A stretch of DNA of 35,246 nucleotides from Bacteroidales bacterium (GTDB lineage Bacteria > Bacteroidota > Bacteroidia > Bacteroidales > UBA3663): assembly GCA_024694125.1 (NCBI GenBank), contig JAILKE010000060.1, positions 1-35,246 of the forward strand, written 5' to 3'. The position numbers were made by a program, and so were the translations under genes. Position 1 is the first letter of the stretch. Each line of letters begins with the position of its first letter. A model generated the notes under the pieces. The model ran no database searches. It saw nothing but the letters and a program-made list of their open reading frames with translations, and had not been told where the DNA came from. Shown piece by piece: positions 16,678 to 25,188 of the stretch.

Positions 16678-18063
16678 ATGAATCTCGAAGATTTCAAACA
16701 GAAAGCGGTCCTGGCCATGGGCTTCGACCACTTGAACATGATGCAGGAAAAAATGCTCGAAACTGCCGTTTCGGGCAAGAACGTTTTGCTCCTATCCCCC
16801 ACTGGAAGCGGCAAGACAGTGGCTTTCCTATTGCCCCTGCTGTGGGCGAAGGCCAAGACATTGACCATCGTCCCATCGCGCGAACTGGCACAGCAGATAG
16901 GCGATGTAGCCAAACGGCTCGGACTGCGCTGCGTACTGTGCTACGGTGGTCACGATGCCCGCATCGAGAACCAGCGACTGGCTACACTGCAGAACGCGGA
17001 GTCGTACTTAGTGGTAGGAACCAGCGGCCGCCTCAAGGACCATATCGAACGCCGACACCTGGACCCTGCCACGTTCACGCACCTGGTGCTGGACGAATAT
17101 GACAAGAGTCTGGAACTGGGTTTCGAGGAGGAGATCAAGTTCATCACATCGCGCCTGGCTGGTCGCCAACAGACATTGCTGACCAGCGCCACGCATGCCG
17201 TACCCATTGCTCCATGGCTGAATTGCCGTCCGTACGAACAACTAGACTTCACGGACAGCACGCCCAAAGCCACACCAGCGAGCGACACGCCCAGACCGGA
17301 CCGTCTGCAAGTGTATCAAGTGACATCGCCCATAGCTGACAAACTGGAGACTCTGCGCGAACTGCTGGGTGCCCTGCCCGACCAACGCCCAGTGATGGTA
17401 TTCAGCAACTACCGCGAGAGCGCCGAACGCATCGCCCACTACCTGCAGGAGCAGGGCATAGAGTGCGCGCTGTATCACGGCGGTCTGGCACAGGACCTGC
17501 GCGACAAGGCATTGATCAGACTACGCTCCAACACGGTACGCGTCATATCATCGACGGACCTGGGTGCCCGCGGACTGGACATTCCCGAGGTAGCTCACAT
17601 CGTACACTACCACCTGCCTGCCGACATCGAGACATGGACACACCGCAACGGACGTACTGCCCGACAGGGTGCATCGGGAACTGCCTACCTGATAGTCGGC
17701 CCCAATGAAAAGATGCCCGAATGGATACAAGGCAAGGTGCCTGTGTGCAACTGTAAGCGTCTGCACTCCCTGCTGCAGAGTTCTGCCCCGACATCGGACA
17801 ACGCCGATACAACGGAACCCGCTGCCCGAACTCTCGTTTACATCGGTCGCGGTAAGAAGGAGAAGATCTCCAAGGGCGACATCGTGGGATTCTTCACCAA
17901 GAACGGCGGCATAACGGGTGACCAGATAGGCCGCATCGACGTGATGGAACACTGCTCCTACTGTGCCATCGACTCCTCCATCGTCCATGATGTCCTCGAC
18001 CGCGTCAAAGGCCTGAAGATAAAAGGCGAAAAAACGATATACAAGATAGTCAGCACCAACTGA
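16678..18063 (+). CDS. DEAD-box RNA helicase with DbpA-type RNA-binding domain
   Basis: This 461-residue ATP-dependent RNA helicase has Walker A SPTGSGKT (40-47), motif Ia VPSREL, Ib TSGRL, motif II DEYD at 139-142, motif III SAT (170-172), motif V STDLGARGLDIPEV and motif VI HRNGRTARQG. The last ~75 residues (TLVYIGRGKKEKISKGDIVGF...GDQIGRIDV) match the DbpA/CsdA RNA-binding fold. In E. coli DbpA that fold targets the enzyme to 23S rRNA during large-subunit assembly; a similar ribosome-biogenesis role is inferred. Motif II reads DEYD rather than DEAD. The frame is open to 16567, but the promoter and heptad array lie in that extension, so I start at 16678. Confidence 0.92.
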   Translation: MNLEDFKQKAVLAMGFDHLNMMQEKMLETAVSGKNVLLLSPTGSGKTVAFLLPLLWAKAKTLTIVPSRELAQQIGDVAKRLGLRCVLCYGGHDARIENQRLATLQNAESYLVVGTSGRLKDHIERRHLDPATFTHLVLDEYDKSLELGFEEEIKFITSRLAGRQQTLLTSATHAVPIAPWLNCRPYEQLDFTDSTPKATPASDTPRPDRLQVYQVTSPIADKLETLRELLGALPDQRPVMVFSNYRESAERIAHYLQEQGIECALYHGGLAQDLRDKALIRLRSNTVRVISSTDLGARGLDIPEVAHIVHYHLPADIETWTHRNGRTARQGASGTAYLIVGPNEKMPEWIQGKVPVCNCKRLHSLLQSSAPTSDNADTTEPAARTLVYIGRGKKEKISKGDIVGFFTKNGGITGDQIGRIDVMEHCSYCAIDSSIVHDVLDRVKGLKIKGEKTIYKIVSTN

Positions 18064-18110
18064 TACGTGTGTGAGTTTGAGTACAATCGTAATAAACATA
18101 ATGGAATAAT

Positions 18111-19739
18111 ATGTTACCTATTAACGTAGAAGACTTGCTCAACAAACGCAAGGTAGAATCTAACCGGATTGAATTCAAGACCGGGTGGAATCCCATTTCC
18201 ATATATCATACGATTTGTGCTTTTGCCAATGACTATGACAACATTGGCGGTGGATATATCATTGTCGGCGTAGAAGAGCGCAATGGCGTAGCTATTCGTC
18301 CCGTCCGAGGCATACCCGAGGACAAACTCGACTGCATACAAAAGGAGATTGTTCAATACAACCATTTGATTGAACCATACTATACGCCAAGAATATCTGT
18401 CGAAGAAATTGATAATAGGTATGTCTTGGTCTTATGGATTCCATCTGGCGTCAATCGCCCCTACACAGCACCTACTGATGTGACAGCCAAACTCAAGAAA
18501 CCAGTTTTCTATATAAGATATGGCACATCGAGCATAGAAGCTAAAGGTGACCAATTAGACGAACTCCGCGACATGGCAAATAGAGTTCCTTTTGACGATC
18601 GAGGAAATCCGGATATTAAACTATCCGACATCTCTCCACTCTTGCTCAAGGACTACCTTGTAAAAGTTAATAGCAAACTGCAAAATGCAGATTTAGTCAA
18701 TCACGTGGATGACGTACTCGAGCAAATGGATCTATTGGATGGGCCCAGCGAAAAGAGATATATCAAGAACGTCGCGGCAATGATGTTCTGTGAATATCCT
18801 GACAAATTTTTCAAGACCACACAAATAGAAATCGTACATTTTCCACTAGGCAGAGACAACCAGCCTGACAATTTCATCGAAGCACCAATCATCAAAGGGT
18901 CCGTTCCTATGATGATAAGAGATGCCATGACCTATCTACGCACGAATGTCGTGAAAGAACGGACTGTGAAACAAGTGGATGATGAACATTCTATACATTT
19001 CTTCAACTATCCTTATCAAGCCCTTGAAGAAGCGGTAGTCAACAGCCTATACCACAGAGACTATAAAGAAAGAGAACCTGTCGAGATAACCATTGAACCT
19101 GACAGAATATCAATCTTAAGTCATTCCGGACCGGACCGATCTATACCTTTGGAAGTGATACGCAAGGCAGAGACACTGAGATGCAGGAAATATCGCAACC
19201 GCAGATTGGGTGAGTTCCTCAAAGAACTGGAATTGACGGAAGGTCGAGCCACTGGAATACCAACAATTCAAAAGAAATTAAAGGAGAACGGTTCATCAAC
19301 AGCAACTATAGAAACTGATGAAGGACGGTCTTATTTCATGATTGATATCCCGTGTCATCCGGAGTTCCAGGGGGAAGGCTTTGCGAGTGTATCTCAAAGT
19401 TCTCAATCTCAAGCAGAAAGCACTGACAATAAACGCATTAAAGAATCATTATCCCAAGTTCTGTCCCAAGTTCTGTCCCAAGTTCTGTCCCAAGATAAAA
19501 CGATTGATATAGAGTTACTCACTTCGACCCTAATCTCTTTAAGTGAAGAACTCTCGATAAAAGAACTGATGAAAGTTCTGAAACAAAGCAATCGTACACG
19601 CTTCAGAAATACGTACCTAAAGATACTCATTCAGTCGGGACTCGCTACATCGACCATCCCTGACACACCGAACTCGCCCAAACAGAAGTATGTACTCACG
19701 GAGAAAGGCAAAAAACTGATTGCTGAATGTAAAAACTGA
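18111..19739 (+). CDS. AlbA_2/Schlafen-like ATP-binding regulator
   Basis: This 542-residue protein has an N-terminal AlbA_2 (Schlafen AAA_4-type) domain at about 10-130: ESNRIEFKTGW, FANDYDNIGGGYIIVGVEE. A GHKL ATPase-like HATPase_c_4 part follows (YPYQALEEAVVNSLYHRDY, then ILSHSGP, and a Gly/Arg segment TEGRATGIPTI). The C-terminal winged-helix region (about 470-540) ends KYVLTEKGKKLI. Such proteins are often labelled transcriptional regulator or RecG-like; their function is poorly known. Residues 448-462 contain SQVL three times in tandem, encoded by exact 12-bp repeats. It starts 47 bases after the helicase and might be read from the same promoter. Composition is more AT-rich than its neighbours, suggesting acquisition. 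Confidence 0.87.
   Translation: MLPINVEDLLNKRKVESNRIEFKTGWNPISIYHTICAFANDYDNIGGGYIIVGVEERNGVAIRPVRGIPEDKLDCIQKEIVQYNHLIEPYYTPRISVEEIDNRYVLVLWIPSGVNRPYTAPTDVTAKLKKPVFYIRYGTSSIEAKGDQLDELRDMANRVPFDDRGNPDIKLSDISPLLLKDYLVKVNSKLQNADLVNHVDDVLEQMDLLDGPSEKRYIKNVAAMMFCEYPDKFFKTTQIEIVHFPLGRDNQPDNFIEAPIIKGSVPMMIRDAMTYLRTNVVKERTVKQVDDEHSIHFFNYPYQALEEAVVNSLYHRDYKEREPVEITIEPDRISILSHSGPDRSIPLEVIRKAETLRCRKYRNRRLGEFLKELELTEGRATGIPTIQKKLKENGSSTATIETDEGRSYFMIDIPCHPEFQGEGFASVSQSSQSQAESTDNKRIKESLSQVLSQVLSQVLSQDKTIDIELLTSTLISLSEELSIKELMKVLKQSNRTRFRNTYLKILIQSGLATSTIPDTPNSPKQKYVLTEKGKKLIAECKN
19453..19494 (+). repeat. 12-bp in-frame tandem repeat inside the AlbA_2 gene
   Basis: CCCAAGTTCTGT occurs three times (19453-19464, 19465-19476, 19477-19488), followed by half a unit, encoding the linker SQVLSQVLSQVLSQ. 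Since the unit is a multiple of three, gain or loss changes linker length without shifting the frame. Confidence 0.9.
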
Positions 19740-19811
19740 AAAGTTTATATCACTTTCGCCAGTAGCTAAAGGGTACATCCTTTCTCTTTCCATATTTTCA
19801 CAGATAGAATC

Positions 19812-22800
19812 ATGTCCGAAATAAAAGATCTGGTACTGCAGAAACCTCGCTTCAATGCGTTGGTCAAGAAACTGCGTGCCATTGCTGATAAAAACGATAC
19901 CCAACAGGTAATACAGCTGAAAGGCCTGAAAGGCTCGGCTGCTGCTACCTTCTTGGCCCCTATCAAGAATGCACTGCCCGGCATATACCTCTTCGTGCTC
20001 GATGACGAAGAGACCGCCGGCTATTTCTATCACGACATCTGTCAGATAGCAAGCGAGGCCAACGTATCATTCTTCCCATCGGGCTACAAACGCAGCATCA
20101 AGTACGGACAGACAGACTCGGCCAACGAGATTCTACGCACCGAGACCATCAGCACCATAGCAGGCTTCAAGGAGGAAATGGCCGACCAGACATCGACCCT
20201 CAGCACGCGGACATTGGCCATAGTCACATACCCCGAAGCCCTCGCCGAGAAGGTGGCCCGCACCGAACAGGTAGCCGAGAATATCTTGATACTGCACAAA
20301 GGGGAAAAAGTGGACAGCCAGTTCGTGGTGGACATGCTCAATGATACGGGATTCCAACGCGTGGACTATGTCTATGAACCAGGACAGTTCGCCGTACGTG
20401 GCAGCATCATAGACGTCTTCAGTTTCTCGAGCGAATATCCATATCGTATCGACTTCTTCGGCAATGAGATTGAATCTCTGCGTGCCTTTGAAGTAGACAG
20501 TCAGTTGAGCCGCGAACAGTTGGACGAGATAACTCTCTCTCCATCATTCTCCAACCAGGAGACACAGGGCATATCCCTGGCGGGGTTTCTCCCCACCAGC
20601 ACCATGGTAATATGCAATGACCCCCAGTGGATACAGGACCGTGTGACCGACATCTGCGGCCAGCAGCTCTCCGAACAACTCATCAAGAGCGAAGAGGGTG
20701 ACGTCAATGCCCTGCACAAACTGGTGTGCGCCGAGGCCTTCAGCCAGGCATTGAGCCAGATGTGCCACATCGTAATCAGTGACCACACCCTGACCACTGA
20801 CAGCAAGGCTACCACCACAATTGAGTTCCACACCACACCTCAACCGGAATGGCACAAGAACTTCGACCTCATCTCGCAGGACTTCCTCCACTATCAGGAG
20901 TTGGGCTACACGCTCCATATATTGAGCGACTCGCCCAAGCAATTGGACCGCATCGAAGCTATCTTCGAGGATCGTGGCGAACGGTTCCATCTGGTACGCA
21001 TACCTCGTGCCATACACTCCGGATTCGTCGATGATGACACCAAGAACTGTTACTTCACCGACCACCAGATTTTTGACCGATATCACCGATACAGCCTACG
21101 TAGCGAACGAGCCCGCAGCGGCAAGATTGCATTGAGCATCAAGGAACTGAAGGAGATCATGATAGGCGACTACATCGTGCATGTCGATCATGGTATAGCG
21201 CAGTTCGGCGGACTGGTGCAGATGCCTATGGGCAAGGATCCCAACACTGGCGAAGAACGTACCCAGGAGATGGTCAAACTGATATACAAGAACAACGACA
21301 TGCTCTTCGTCTCCATCCATCAGTTGGACAAACTCTCCAAATACCGCGGCAAGGATGCCGAACCACCGTCATTGTCCCGTCTGGGCAGCGGTGCGTGGGA
21401 GAAGATGAAGGAACGCACCAAGGAGAAGATGAAGGACATGGCGCGCGAACTCATCGCCCTCTATGCTCAACGCCGCGAGGAGAAAGGCTATCACTACAGC
21501 CCCGACAGCCAGATGCAACACGAACTGGAGGCATCGTTCATGTACGAGGACACGCCCGACCAACTCAAGGCTACACAGGAGGTCAAGAAGGACATGGAGA
21601 GCGACAAACCTATGGACCGTCTGGTGTGCGGCGACGTAGGCTTCGGCAAGACAGAGGTGGCCATACGAGCAGCCCTCAAGGCATGCAACGACTGTAAACA
21701 GGTAGCGGTGCTGGTGCCCACCACGGTGCTCGCATTCCAGCATTACAAGACTTTTGCATCCCGCCTGCGCGACTTCCCGGTACGTGTTGATTACCTGACC
21801 CGTGCCCGTACCGCCCGACAGACAACGCAGATTCTCAAAGACCTGAAGGATGGCCAGATCAATATCATCATCGGCACGCACAAACTGATAGGCAAACAGG
21901 TGAAGTTCCAAGACCTGGGCCTGCTCATCATTGACGAGGAACAGAAGTTCGGCGTAAAGACCAAAGAGGCCCTGAAACGCATACGAGTCAATGTCGATAC
22001 GCTCACGATGACCGCCACTCCTATCCCACGCACGCTCCAGTTCAGTCTGATGGGCGCACGTGACCTATCGGTCATTGCCACCCCTCCTGCCAACCGTTAC
22101 CCCATCCAGACTGAGGTACACCGTGACGAGGACGACATCATACGCGAAGCTATCAACTTCGAATTGAGCCGCAACGGACAGGCTTTCTTCATCCACAACC
22201 GCATCTCGCAATTGCCCGACATCGTAGCTCGTATCAACAAACTGGTACCCGATGCCCGCGTGGTCTTTGCCCACGGACAGATGGAACCGGAAAAGGTCGA
22301 ACAGTGCATCCTCGACTTCGCCAACTATGAGTTTGACGTACTCGTATGTACCACCATCATCGAAGCTGGATTGGACATCCCCAATGCCAACACCATGATA
22401 GTCAGCCAGGCTCAGAACTACGGATTGAGCGAACTGCACCAGTTACGCGGCCGCGTGGGCCGTACCAACCGCAAGGCATTCTGCTACCTGCTCACACCTC
22501 CATTCACAGCTATGAGTCAGGATGCACGCCGACGACTGCAGGCCATCGAGAACTTCTCTGGCCTCGGTTCGGGCATACACCTGGCCATGCAGGACCTCGA
22601 CATACGCGGTGCCGGCAACCTGCTGGGCGGAGAGCAGTCTGGGTTCATCACAGACCTGGGCTACGAAGCCTACCAGAAGATACTCAAGCAGGCGGTCAAG
22701 GAACTGAAGACGCAGGAATTCAAGGAGCTATATTCCGAAGAGCGCGAAGAAGCCGAGACTATCGTCGAAGACTGCGCCCTGGAAACCGACCTGGACATCT

Positions 22801-23207
22801 GCTTCGGCGAAAAGTATGTACCGGAGAGTTCCGAGCGTATTGCATTGTACCAAGAACTCGACAACCTCACCACCGAAAAGGAAGTAGAGGAGTACCGCAC
22901 CCGATTGATAGACCGTTTTGGCAAGATTCCGAAGTCGGGCGAAGAGTTGATTCGCGTAGTAAAACTGCGCCAGCTGGGTCGCCAGATAGGATTCGAGAAA
23001 CTCATATTGAAACAGAACAAACTCCGTTGTTACTTCACCTCCACACTGCCGGAGTACTTCCAGAGCGACAAGTTCGGTCGTGTGCTCGACTATTATCAGG
23101 CACACACCCGTCGTTGCCGCCTCGAAGAGAAAAATGGCAAACGTTCTATCCAGATCGAAAACGTGGATTCCATCCGCGAAGCAATAAGTATATTGGAAAA
23201 GATTTGA
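19812..23207 (+). CDS. mfd: Transcription-repair coupling factor
   Basis: Mfd removes RNA polymerase stalled at DNA damage and recruits UvrA for nucleotide excision repair. The 1131-residue length is normal. The N-terminal UvrB-homology part occupies about 1-340 (PGQFAVRGSIIDVFSFSSEYPYRIDFFG). The RNA-polymerase-interaction domain starts near 454 (YIVHVDHGIAQFGGL). The RecG-like translocase follows, with Walker A GDVGFGKTEVA near 605, DEEQ near 708 and the later motifs TTIIEAGLDIPNANT and LRGRVGR. The C-terminal TRCF regulatory domain is present (RFGKIPKSGEEL...). It stands 72 bases after the AlbA_2 gene with no clear promoter. No terminator is evident; a 22-bp tandem repeat follows the stop. 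Confidence 0.98.
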   Translation: MSEIKDLVLQKPRFNALVKKLRAIADKNDTQQVIQLKGLKGSAAATFLAPIKNALPGIYLFVLDDEETAGYFYHDICQIASEANVSFFPSGYKRSIKYGQTDSANEILRTETISTIAGFKEEMADQTSTLSTRTLAIVTYPEALAEKVARTEQVAENILILHKGEKVDSQFVVDMLNDTGFQRVDYVYEPGQFAVRGSIIDVFSFSSEYPYRIDFFGNEIESLRAFEVDSQLSREQLDEITLSPSFSNQETQGISLAGFLPTSTMVICNDPQWIQDRVTDICGQQLSEQLIKSEEGDVNALHKLVCAEAFSQALSQMCHIVISDHTLTTDSKATTTIEFHTTPQPEWHKNFDLISQDFLHYQELGYTLHILSDSPKQLDRIEAIFEDRGERFHLVRIPRAIHSGFVDDDTKNCYFTDHQIFDRYHRYSLRSERARSGKIALSIKELKEIMIGDYIVHVDHGIAQFGGLVQMPMGKDPNTGEERTQEMVKLIYKNNDMLFVSIHQLDKLSKYRGKDAEPPSLSRLGSGAWEKMKERTKEKMKDMARELIALYAQRREEKGYHYSPDSQMQHELEASFMYEDTPDQLKATQEVKKDMESDKPMDRLVCGDVGFGKTEVAIRAALKACNDCKQVAVLVPTTVLAFQHYKTFASRLRDFPVRVDYLTRARTARQTTQILKDLKDGQINIIIGTHKLIGKQVKFQDLGLLIIDEEQKFGVKTKEALKRIRVNVDTLTMTATPIPRTLQFSLMGARDLSVIATPPANRYPIQTEVHRDEDDIIREAINFELSRNGQAFFIHNRISQLPDIVARINKLVPDARVVFAHGQMEPEKVEQCILDFANYEFDVLVCTTIIEAGLDIPNANTMIVSQAQNYGLSELHQLRGRVGRTNRKAFCYLLTPPFTAMSQDARRRLQAIENFSGLGSGIHLAMQDLDIRGAGNLLGGEQSGFITDLGYEAYQKILKQAVKELKTQEFKELYSEEREEAETIVEDCALETDLDICFGEKYVPESSERIALYQELDNLTTEKEVEEYRTRLIDRFGKIPKSGEELIRVVKLRQLGRQIGFEKLILKQNKLRCYFTSTLPEYFQSDKFGRVLDYYQAHTRRCRLEEKNGKRSIQIENVDSIREAISILEKI

Positions 23208-23223
23208 ACCAGACAGGGCTGAA

Positions 23224-23308
23224 GTTCTAATTGAACAAGATTAAAGTTCCAATTGGACAGGGTTAAAATTCTAATTGAACAGGATTAAAGTTCTAATTGG
23301 ACACAGCC
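23224..23308. repeat. Four 22-bp tandem repeats between mfd and the EamA gene
   Basis: Units start at 23224, 23246, 23268 and 23290, each resembling GTTCTAATTGAACAGGATTAAA, the last cut short. Each contains a small palindrome centred on AATT (TTCTAATTGAA or TTCCAATTGGA). They lie 17 bases after the mfd stop and about 50 bases before the transporter gene. Confidence 0.85.
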
Positions 23309-23358
23309 TATAATCTCTCTATAAACAACTCACACAACATCATTCAATTCGATAAAAA

Positions 23359-24345
23359 ATGTACCTCGGAGAATTAATCTCTCTCGTTGTAGCTTTCTCC
23401 TGGACAGCTACAGCTCTTTTTTCCGAAGTGGCCTCCAAGAGGATGGGCTCACTTCCCCTCAATGTCATCAGGATGGTCCTGTCATTGGCCCTATTGGCAC
23501 TCACTCTGTGGATTACGTTAGGCTCCCCCTACCCCATCATGGCAGACAGCGAGACCTGGCTATGGCTCAGCCTGTCCGGTCTGGTCGGTTATGCACTGGG
23601 AGACTGGTGCCTGTTCCAGAGTTACATCCTGATGGGCTCACGCTTCGGCCAGCTCTTCATGACCCTTGCGTCACCATCGGCTGCCCTGACCGCATGGCTT
23701 CTGTTGGGCGAGAGCATGCAACCCCTCGCCATCGCCGGCATGATCATCACCCTGTTGGGCATCAGTATGTCAGTGCTCAATCGTGGTGGTGGAGATGGCC
23801 GACGTAAGTTGAGCCTCAAACTACCTCCTCAGGGCATACTGTTAGGCATAGGCGCCGGTATGTGCCAGGGTATCGGCTTGGTATTGAGCAAAGTAGGTAT
23901 GGAACACTACGAATCGGCCATAGCCATGCAGGGCATCGGCGACCTCTCCCAGTGGTCATCCGAAGGAGCACTCATTCCGTTGCCGCTCAGCTACATGATG
24001 CCCTTTGCATCGACCATGATACGCGCTGTGACAGGCTTAGTGGGATTCACCATCGCCCTCTTTGCCTTTTCGCACAATGGCAAGAGCCGTCTGCAGGCCG
24101 CCATCAGCAACCGTAAGGGAATGTACTGCGCACTGGGTGCTGCCATCTTCGGCCCGTTCGTCGGAGTCAGTCTGTCGCTCATGGCTACACTCTACACTCA
24201 TGCCGGTATTGCGCAGACCATCATGTCGCTCACTCCAGTACTCATCATTCTGCCCAGCTGGTTGCTCTTCCGGCAGAAGGTAACAGTATGGGAAGTGGTC
24301 GGAGCCTGCATCTGCGTCTTTGGCGTATCGCTCTTCTTCATCTAA
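23359..24345 (+). CDS. EamA-family (DMT superfamily) transporter
   Basis: This 328-residue inner-membrane protein has about ten hydrophobic segments in two EamA repeats. The first spans about 1-140, with LVGYALGDWCLFQSYILMGSR and the following ITLLGISMSVLNR; the second spans about 155-328, with SLTPVLIILPSWLLFRQKVTVWEVVGACICVFG. Members export or import amino acids, nucleosides or other small metabolites; the substrate cannot be read from the sequence. A polar cytoplasmic loop (GGGDGRRKLSLKLPP) separates the halves. The gene stands alone between the 22-bp repeats and a bidirectional terminator shared with the convergent nucleotidylyltransferase gene. Confidence 0.93.
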   Translation: MYLGELISLVVAFSWTATALFSEVASKRMGSLPLNVIRMVLSLALLALTLWITLGSPYPIMADSETWLWLSLSGLVGYALGDWCLFQSYILMGSRFGQLFMTLASPSAALTAWLLLGESMQPLAIAGMIITLLGISMSVLNRGGGDGRRKLSLKLPPQGILLGIGAGMCQGIGLVLSKVGMEHYESAIAMQGIGDLSQWSSEGALIPLPLSYMMPFASTMIRAVTGLVGFTIALFAFSHNGKSRLQAAISNRKGMYCALGAAIFGPFVGVSLSLMATLYTHAGIAQTIMSLTPVLIILPSWLLFRQKVTVWEVVGACICVFGVSLFFI

Positions 24346-24366
24346 CGATCTCCTGCCCTAAAAAAT

Positions 24367-24416
24367 AAGTAGTCATTCAGATGTCTTTTGACTTTTTCTG
24401 AATGACTACTTTTTTT
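24367..24416. terminator. Bidirectional terminator between convergent genes
   Basis: AAGTAGTCATTCAG (24367-24380) pairs perfectly with 24398-24411 across a 17-base loop. Seven T follow on the plus strand, and the complement of AAAAAATAA gives a T-rich tail on the minus strand. It can end both the EamA transcript and the minus-strand sugar operon. Confidence 0.87.
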
Positions 24417-24444
24417 GTTTCTTTCAGCCTATTTTTCTCTCGGC

Positions 24445-25188
24445 TTATTCTCCACCGAACTTCTCGCAGGCCTCGTGATAAGTATCGAGACTGCCTATAT
24501 CGAATCGTCCAGCGGACATTGGCCAGGCATGCACCTCGGTATGATCGACCATATAATGAGCCAGGTTACCAGGAGCATCCTTGCCGCATCCGTTATCGAC
24601 GCTGCCACGTATCAGGTCCAGATCCTTGCGCAGATAGATGTAGAACGGCGGCACTGCCCAATGGCTCTTAGGCTCAGCGGGCTTCTCCTCCATTCCGAGC
24701 ACCTTACCCTGGGCATCGAGCTCAACTACGCCGGTGCGTTTCAGTTTCTCGATCGATGGTTGTTCGTGGCACATGATGCACGATGTACCCTTCTGCTTGG
24801 CGAAATCAACAAATTCCTGGAATGAGAAAAAGAGTATATTGTCCGCTGCAACGACGAGCAGGTCATCATTGATCGACAGTTTATCGAGCGCAAACAACAA
24901 GTCGCACACGGCACCCAGACGTGTCTCGTTGGTCTCCGTTCCATCATCGACGATGGTAATCGGTTTGCTGTACTTGTTCTGGACCGACTCACGCCACTCC
25001 TCGAAGTGGTGAGCGAACTTATGATTGGTGATGACTATATGCTCATCAATGTCCGATATTGTATCAATATCATCGAGCATACGCTCCAAGATGGAACGCT
25101 TGCCGATCTGGAGCAATGGTTTCGGGAAATTCTTGGTCAATTCACCCAATCGGGTGGCATAACCAGCAGCAATGACTATATTCTTCAT
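24445..25188 (-). CDS. Sugar-1-phosphate nucleotidylyltransferase
   Basis: This 247-residue enzyme has a GT-A-like nucleotidyltransferase fold. It starts with the nucleotide-binding signature AAGYATRLGELTKNFPKPL (about 7-25), followed by LLVVAADNILF (metal-binding Asp of the AADN type) and the C-terminal RFDIGSLDTYHEA, typical of RmlA/GlmU-like enzymes. It lacks the left-handed helix of full GlmU. The ATG overlaps the stop of the upstream GHMP sugar kinase by four bases (ATGA), so the two are translationally coupled and most likely act in sequence: kinase makes sugar-1-phosphate, this enzyme makes the NDP-sugar. Which NTP and sugar are used is unknown. Confidence 0.88.
   Translation of the reverse strand: MKNIVIAAGYATRLGELTKNFPKPLLQIGKRSILERMLDDIDTISDIDEHIVITNHKFAHHFEEWRESVQNKYSKPITIVDDGTETNETRLGAVCDLLFALDKLSINDDLLVVAADNILFFSFQEFVDFAKQKGTSCIMCHEQPSIEKLKRTGVVELDAQGKVLGMEEKPAEPKSHWAVPPFYIYLRKDLDLIRGSVDNGCGKDAPGNLAHYMVDHTEVHAWPMSAGRFDIGSLDTYHEACEKFGGE

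Noticed and set aside
16315-16913. Minus-strand frames through the second heptad array and the helicase start
   Set aside because: Low-complexity translation of heptads joined to antisense of the helicase gene.
22346-23230. A 294-codon plus-strand frame inside mfd
   Set aside because: It overlaps the conserved translocase and C-terminal domains of Mfd in another frame and is rich in Arg/Pro/His without any motif.
23224-23308. CRISPR or integron attC array
   Set aside because: The 22-bp units have no spacers and no attC-like long palindrome; there is no integrase.
24415-24825. A 136-codon plus-strand frame opposite the nucleotidylyltransferase
   Set aside because: It is antisense to a well-supported enzyme gene and starts inside the bidirectional terminator.
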